This document shows, piece by piece, positions 58,608 through 64,000 of a DNA stretch of 64,000 bases. This stretch comes from Zelopaecilomyces penicillatus (lineage: Eukaryota > Ascomycota > Sordariomycetes > Hypocreales > Pseudodiploosporaceae): NCBI GenBank assembly GCA_005765155.1, contig VCCP01000001.1, positions 6,076,001-6,140,000 of the forward strand, given 5' to 3'. How positions within the stretch are numbered: position 1 is the first letter of the stretch; each line of letters starts with the position of its first letter. Made by a program: the position numbers and the translations under genes. A model generated the notes under the pieces. That model was not told the DNA's origin. It saw only the letters and a program-made list of their open reading frames with translations, and made no database searches.

Positions 58608-61442
58608 TCAAGTAGCCTCACCATCCTTGCTTGGTTTCCAAAACTGCATCATCCGGCCAAGTCGCTTAGTTCTGCTGTCCTTCGATCTTTTACTATCGAC
58701 ATCATTATCCAAGGTAACCTCCATAGAAAGCTTGCTTCTCTCTCCATGTGAGCTGCTGATCAGTCGACTCAGGCTTACAAGACTGGAACGTCTGCGACCA
58801 AAGGCAGCCGAGGACACAGACATGGGTCGTGGTTCGCGGTGGCTTGGTTGAAACACTCGGGGATTGGCAATGAAAGTGCTATCTCGGGTCATGGTAGAGT
58901 TACTCGAGGTAAGCGAAGGGATGTCATAATCTACAGAAATCCGAACCTCGGGCCCAGGTTCGCCCATGAGCAAAGAGTGAAAGCTATTCTCGTCTGTTAC
59001 AGATGAAGGTGCGGTTGAAATGCGTTGTGCATCGATCGACATCGGTGAGCGAGGAGAAGGAAAAGAAGAAGCGTGGCTCATAGAGTATGGACTCAGAGGG
59101 AGAATGGCGGCACTAGGAAGATTGAATGCATCGTTAGGAATTGCCTCATTAGTCCCAGGGTATCTCCTTGGAGATGGTGCAGCAGAGTCAACCGACTCCG
59201 TTGCGATTGAGAGCGTACTAGACCCCGGGAACAATGGAGCCCCTGGCTCTTCGACAATGACATTCTCTTGTAATGAAGTCCTCGAGCATTCGGCACGGAT
59301 AGAGTGAGCACTGTATTGATCGCCTCTGTCACTCAGTCCAGAACTTCGTCGTCGAACAAGATGAACTGTCTTTTCGAAGTTTTCCCCCGCAAATTCAAGG
59401 GGGGCGGATGAGGGAGCTGCCGCTGGGGGCGTTGTATCACCATCAGATCCATCACTTTCGTCAGATCTAGTTTGACTAGTAGAGCCATCATCACCTTCTT
59501 CTTCCTCTTCAAATACATCAGCCATGGTGGAGCTGCTACCGAAACGGTGAATTGCAAATCTTCCAGGATCGAAGGGCGGTAGGTCTGGGGCAGATTCTGC
59601 GCGACGATGGTAATGCATGCCAGGGCCGCTGAAGCCCTTCATGCCCTGTGCACTGTGCAATCGACGTTTACCTGAGTTGCCTGCAGCTCGCTGGGCAGCC
59701 TCCCATTCAGCATTGTGAGGCAGAGGCGTATTGAAGGGGCCTAGAGCAGCATCAAGATCAATCATTGGGCTAGTATCATCTGATGCTTTACGCAGAGGTG
59801 ATGTTTTCTGGGGTGGGTTTATGGATTCAGTAATGGTGACGGTTGGCGTGGGCTGGTTGTGTTCCTGGACATCTGGAGCATCTGTTGCCTCTTCTTCCTC
59901 ATCGTCTGGTTGTGTTTCCGAAGCAGGCGGCGTTGGCGGACGAGCAGCGTTCATTTTTTCCTTCTTCCGTTGACTCTTGGCTTTGAGTGGTAAAATCGAG
60001 CCAGCCCAGCCTTTGACCTTTTTCTTTTTGCTCCCCTTCTTGACATCTTTCCTGCTCTTGTCTGATGCATCCTCTACTATGTCTGTGGATGTGTCTGATT
60101 CAATGTCGGAATTTGAAGACAGCTGTACGGCCTTGGGGGTAGAATCAGATGAACTAGAGCTGGTCGGGCGTGCCTTTGTCGGCGATCCGGAGCCAAAGAA
60201 AGACCAGCGTTTAGAGGCCTTTGTCGGGCTTGGGGTAGCGGAGTTTATAGTGGTTGCCTGGCTCAAGTCCAATAGGGCGGGGATCGAGTTTCGGCGCTTC
60301 GGGGACATGGTAGGTCCAGCTGAAACCATCTGTTCTACTGAACGATCCAGAATGGCCCCTGCGGTGCTCGGTCTTGAGCCGCTATGATCACCAGTTTGGT
60401 TGCGTGATCTTGATACTGGGCTGTCTCGGCCGCCAGGAGAAGCTGCGGAGACAATGGAAGAAATGCTACCAGAAACAGAGTGCCCTGGTCGCGCAGTGGT
60501 CGTGCTGGATGTATCACTAGAAACAAGAGACAATGGTCGGGGTATAAACTCGAGAGTGTCTGAGAAGCCAACGCGTGCTCTCACCACTCCCTTGGAAGGT
60601 TTGGGGAGCTCTTCTCCTGACTCAATATCGACTGTGGTCTCGTAAACGGTGGTGTGTGACGGCTGTTCAACGGCCTGGACTGGTTCGGGGAGAGGAGACA
60701 TGCCGACTGGCTCCCCATGATTTGGCAGTGGCGGAATCTCTGCTCGATCAAATGTGGTAGGGCTATTAGGGGCGCTGCTTCCCTTGAAGGAGAAGATGTC
60801 AGGCGGAAGCAATATCGGTAAATCGTTGGTGGATATAGCCCCAGACATGCCACGTCGGTGTCCTCGACGGGGAGGAGGCTGAAGAGTTGGGGCTGTAAAC
60901 CCGCTTTCCAACTTTGTGGGGCTAGTGCTGAGGACTGCGATAGAATTTCCTTCACGTAGGCGGCCACCAACAAACTCACTTCCACCTCTTCGATGCCCAT
61001 GCCCTGCTGGTCGATTTGGAGACGGAACAGCTCTCAACGAATTGGGCGTGATCGGGGGGCTGAGCAGAATGGGAGTGGTGGAATCAAGGGGAAGTGCAGC
61101 GCCAGGATTGAAACTGAAAGCTGGCAATGCCGCATGTCTCGGCATTCGTTCGTCGCATTCGGGGCCAATACCGAATGGTCTCGAATGTGTTTCCACCGCG
61201 GACATTGGTCGTCTCCCTGTCGCTCGGGAATACAAAGGCTGTGTCGAGGATGGTGAAGGGGGCGCCGCAGGAAAAGCGAATCTAGGATTTGGGAGAGTAG
61301 TCTTGAGGAGAGGCGAAGGCTCCTGTTCTGCCGAAGCTATTTCCATTGTATCCAAGGTGACGAGATTGTCTGTGAGATCCTGTAGAGTCTGAGTCGACGA
61401 GCCATCGACTGTCCTCTCCGGATGGTAATACGTCGTCGCCAT
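58608..61442 (-). CDS. Large disordered proline/serine-rich protein (fungal 'cell wall proline rich' type)
   Basis: 944 residues in one uninterrupted exon. No signal peptide, membrane span or catalytic domain is visible. The sequence is dominated by Ser, Pro and Thr with many basic phosphosite-like motifs: GHRRGGS, GHRRGMS, SPKRRNS, KRRLHS, YHRRAES, RRRSS, FGRRRSS. Repeated SPTKA/SKRWSFFGS elements lie near 405-430. A lysine-rich cluster (KSRKDVKKGSKKKKVKGW) sits near 475-495, an acidic cluster near 650, and the C terminus is basic (KRLGRMMQFWKPSK). Pezizomycotina relatives are, to my knowledge, often annotated as cell wall proline rich protein, though the lack of a secretion signal argues for a cytoplasmic, phosphorylated scaffold. 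The motifs suggest AGC-kinase (PKA/NDR-type) substrates; that is inference. Confidence 0.82.
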   Translation of the reverse strand: MATTYYHPERTVDGSSTQTLQDLTDNLVTLDTMEIASAEQEPSPLLKTTLPNPRFAFPAAPPSPSSTQPLYSRATGRRPMSAVETHSRPFGIGPECDERMPRHAALPAFSFNPGAALPLDSTTPILLSPPITPNSLRAVPSPNRPAGHGHRRGGSEFVGGRLREGNSIAVLSTSPTKLESGFTAPTLQPPPRRGHRRGMSGAISTNDLPILLPPDIFSFKGSSAPNSPTTFDRAEIPPLPNHGEPVGMSPLPEPVQAVEQPSHTTVYETTVDIESGEELPKPSKGVVRARVGFSDTLEFIPRPLSLVSSDTSSTTTARPGHSVSGSISSIVSAASPGGRDSPVSRSRNQTGDHSGSRPSTAGAILDRSVEQMVSAGPTMSPKRRNSIPALLDLSQATTINSATPSPTKASKRWSFFGSGSPTKARPTSSSSSDSTPKAVQLSSNSDIESDTSTDIVEDASDKSRKDVKKGSKKKKVKGWAGSILPLKAKSQRKKEKMNAARPPTPPASETQPDDEEEEATDAPDVQEHNQPTPTVTITESINPPQKTSPLRKASDDTSPMIDLDAALGPFNTPLPHNAEWEAAQRAAGNSGKRRLHSAQGMKGFSGPGMHYHRRAESAPDLPPFDPGRFAIHRFGSSSTMADVFEEEEEGDDGSTSQTRSDESDGSDGDTTPPAAAPSSAPLEFAGENFEKTVHLVRRRSSGLSDRGDQYSAHSIRAECSRTSLQENVIVEEPGAPLFPGSSTLSIATESVDSAAPSPRRYPGTNEAIPNDAFNLPSAAILPLSPYSMSHASSFPSPRSPMSIDAQRISTAPSSVTDENSFHSLLMGEPGPEVRISVDYDIPSLTSSNSTMTRDSTFIANPRVFQPSHREPRPMSVSSAAFGRRRSSLVSLSRLISSSHGERSKLSMEVTLDNDVDSKRSKDSRTKRLGRMMQFWKPSKDGEAT

Positions 61443-64000
61443 CTTTCCTCCAGCCGCACCGCGGCAACAGAATTGATGGACAACTAAGATAAATTGAGAT
61501 TCATAGAAAGGACTGGATGGGGCGTCGGCTGTGGGAGTTCGCTCGCTCGCTGGGGTTTCGCGATGTTGTGTTCACGTCCTCTCGGTTTTAGATGCAGCGA
61601 GACAGGACAGAATCGAAAGCAAATGCACTGGATGAAAATATTCTATGTCCACTCAACCAGATTAGCAATCGGCTGTCCATGGGAAGAAGACGAGGGATAC
61701 GATGATGGCGCACCAAATATGATGATAATAATAAGCCTCCAAAAAATGCTTCAATATGGACCGATTGAAATGCAAGTGCTGTGCTGTGCTAAACAAATCA
61801 AGTCAAGTCAAAATTGAGGCATCAAATGAGCGGACGGTCAAAACCAGCGCAAACTCAGAGTAAAGTGTGCAACTGGAATCGCACCAGGAGGCGGATTGGA
61901 AAGCGCGCTTGAGGCGGCGAAAGAATGGTTAGAACTACAGAAGAGGTGAGAGATGTGAAGAGGGGATGGAGGTGAAGAAGAGACGGACGGGGCGAGCGAG
62001 ACTAAAGCGTAGTGCGAGGGCACCAAGGACGAATACAACAAGGACCTGGTACCTGTTTGGGAGTAGACAGTGAGGACACACAAAGACACCCACCAAGGAC
62101 AGCGAGGACAGCGAGGACAGCGAGGACAGCCCAGGGTTAGGCCGGGCGTTGGTGCGTGCGGTTGATACCTGGCAGCCTGTTCAACGGCACCTGTTTAGGT
62201 ACCCTAGTACCTTCCTTCGGTACCGTACCAGCAGCCAGGGCAGTCCGCGCTGCACTGTGCTTAAGCGCATGCCTGGTGCCCTGGTGGAGGAGTTTGATGG
62301 AGAGAGCTGCAGCCACTCTCACGCCCGTAGTGGGCACCATTGGCAAGCAGCGCCAATCAGTGGCGCTTGAGCGCCGTGTTGTGGCGGCGGGTGCTGCGCA
62401 GTATCCACACAGTGTTGCTACCGCAAGCTCGCACCGCGAACAGCAAAGATACCTACCTACTTGAGATCACGGGGGGGCCACCAGGCACTGTACCTGCAGA
62501 CAGGACGTGGCTCCAAGTAGCGTCTGTGGGAGGACGGAGGGAGAAGAAACACACTGGTCCCTTCGTGGTCCCTCAATGGTCGCTCAGCGGTCCTGATGGG
62601 TTGGACTGTCCAGGAACCCCCGGGTTGGGCCCTGGCAGCCGTGCTGGGGCTGTGCTTCTCCGGGGACGTCTTTGATTAGCCCAACGTCCAGGTAGGCGTG
62701 CTCACTGGCATCCCATTGGTGGGCCCCTTGTGAGCTTGAGCCGCCATGTTCCCTGCATCAGCAACCACCTTGCATTGGTACGAGGCACGCTTACGCCCAA
62801 GAGGGAGAAGCGCGTCCTTCTGGCGGAATTACCCCTGTTATTGTGCATTCGCTCAAGCAGGTCCTTGAGATCATTTATGCGTACTAAGGTAGGTACAAAT
62901 TTACGGGACTTGTATCGATCGGAGCATTGTCTCGAGTATTGCAGCCCAGAGTGACCCAAATAAGAAAGACCCTGGGCCACGACGATCACCTTTCAAAACG
63001 AGGAACAGTCCGGCGCCGGGGCAACGAGAAAGTGATAAAGGGTGGCTTGGCAAAATTGCATGCTAACGATGCGGAAATATACAATCCAATGGATGGCATT
63101 TAGCAGTCAGGGAGAGGGCGAATCTGCAAGCATTTGAAGAAGCCCATGAGTACCTGCGAAACATTTTGCATTACCTAGAAGGCAAATCAAATATTCGAAG
63201 AGACTGCAGTGTATGTAGCATGTTACTGCTTTCGTTCCTCCTGTTTCGGTGATGCATTTGCCTTTCTTAGAAGGAAGATGAAGAAAGAGAACTTTCGTTT
63301 CTCGGCCAATTGTCCGCATTTACAAGTGGTGCTTGGCAGCTTGGGCCGAGCATCCGGCATGGATGTTTCCTTACGGCTGGTTACCAGTATTAGTGGATGT
63401 GCCTACAGTACTTACAGCGCTTGCTAATGGCAATAATTGGTACTAACCTACCTAGCCTCACTGCGACGACGGGCCGCCATTCACGTCCCGACTGTCTGCG
63501 GCTGCTCAGGTGAGCAGCATCCGCTCTTACTCCCAGTGCAACAATATCCCCATAATTGACCGGCCTCCCACGAGTCCATCAGAGACACAACCTCTGATGG
63601 ATCGCGCGAACCACGATGCGCCAATGAGGTGAGTATGCTTTCCATCGGGGGCGGAATTTCTTTTTGCAAGAGATAGAATTTTTCTTTCCTTTTTGTTGGC
63701 CTCTTGTGTCAGTTTGTGCAAATTCATGTGCAAGTGCAGCGCTTACCTCTATTTATGCCCTCCAGTCCTTGATCATTACCTGCACTGTAATTAGTTGGTA
63801 TTAACGAACCACACCTGGATGGCGCAGACCCACTAGCAACAATGCATCGCTTGTGCTGTGCGCATGCATCCGCCTCTGCTTCTTGTTCTGTACTCCGTAC
63901 CTACTCTAATAAAGTACCAAGGTACATAGTAATAATATTGTGAGCATTATAGGACACCCTACTATGTATAGGCTATTATATGCTCTGAACAAAGCACATG
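61443..64000. other. Gene-free right end of window
   Basis: About 2.5 kb. The first part should be the promoter of the proline-rich gene. A 10-base tandem repeat lies at about 62096-62129, and TACC words occur near 62450 and 63447. Short frames on both strands (for example 62340-62675 plus, 62702-62989 minus) are unconvincing. Confidence 0.45.
62096..62129 (+). repeat. 10-base tandem repeat (AGGACAGCG)
   Basis: Between three and four phased copies of a GACAGCGAGG unit. Seen directly. Confidence 0.85.

Overview
The window is nuclear DNA from a filamentous ascomycete, most likely a Sordariomycete close to the Hypocreales. Genes carry short GT-AG introns (about 50-280 bp), use few operon-like arrangements, sit in 0.5-7 kb spacers, and encode proteins typical of Pezizomycotina: a group III hybrid histidine kinase with HAMP repeats, a WW-PhoD phosphatase, an expanded-type fungal Hsp70-like protein and a proline-rich disordered cell-wall-type protein. 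The genus cannot be fixed from sequence reading alone.

Layout from left to right: 3'-truncated MSH3 mismatch-repair gene (minus, runs off the left edge); WW-domain PhoD-like phosphatase (plus); phosphomannomutase and a long Na/Ca-exchanger-type transporter (both minus); condensin kleisin subunit BRN1/CND2 (plus); a SAM plus HMG-box protein in seven exons (minus); a 7.1 kb gene-poor spacer rich in TACCTA/TAGGTA words; a small 81-residue coiled-coil protein with a 20-base internal exon (plus); the NIK1/OS-1 osmosensing hybrid histidine kinase in six exons (minus); a 4.3 kb spacer; NOP14 ribosome-biogenesis factor (minus); a membrane-anchored protein of unknown function (plus); a CLIP-170/Tip1-type microtubule plus-end protein (plus); a divergent pair made of a nuclear-type coiled-coil protein (minus) and an Hsp70-like ATPase (plus); a GPATCH11-type G-patch protein (minus); an RS-rich, glycine-rich single-pass membrane protein (plus); a 944-residue disordered proline/serine-rich protein (minus); and 2.5 kb without a recognisable gene.

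Most genes are conserved housekeeping functions (DNA repair, mannose metabolism, chromosome condensation, ribosome assembly, microtubule dynamics, osmotic signalling) and do not form one pathway or a biosynthetic cluster. The most accessory-looking block is 48495-53052, where a divergent promoter of 458 bp separates an Hsp70-like ATPase from an unclassified coiled-coil protein. No transposon, rRNA, tRNA, CRISPR array or virus-derived sequence was recognised. Exon boundaries below were set by eye from splice signals, reading-frame closure and expected family sequence; every multi-exon model closes in frame.
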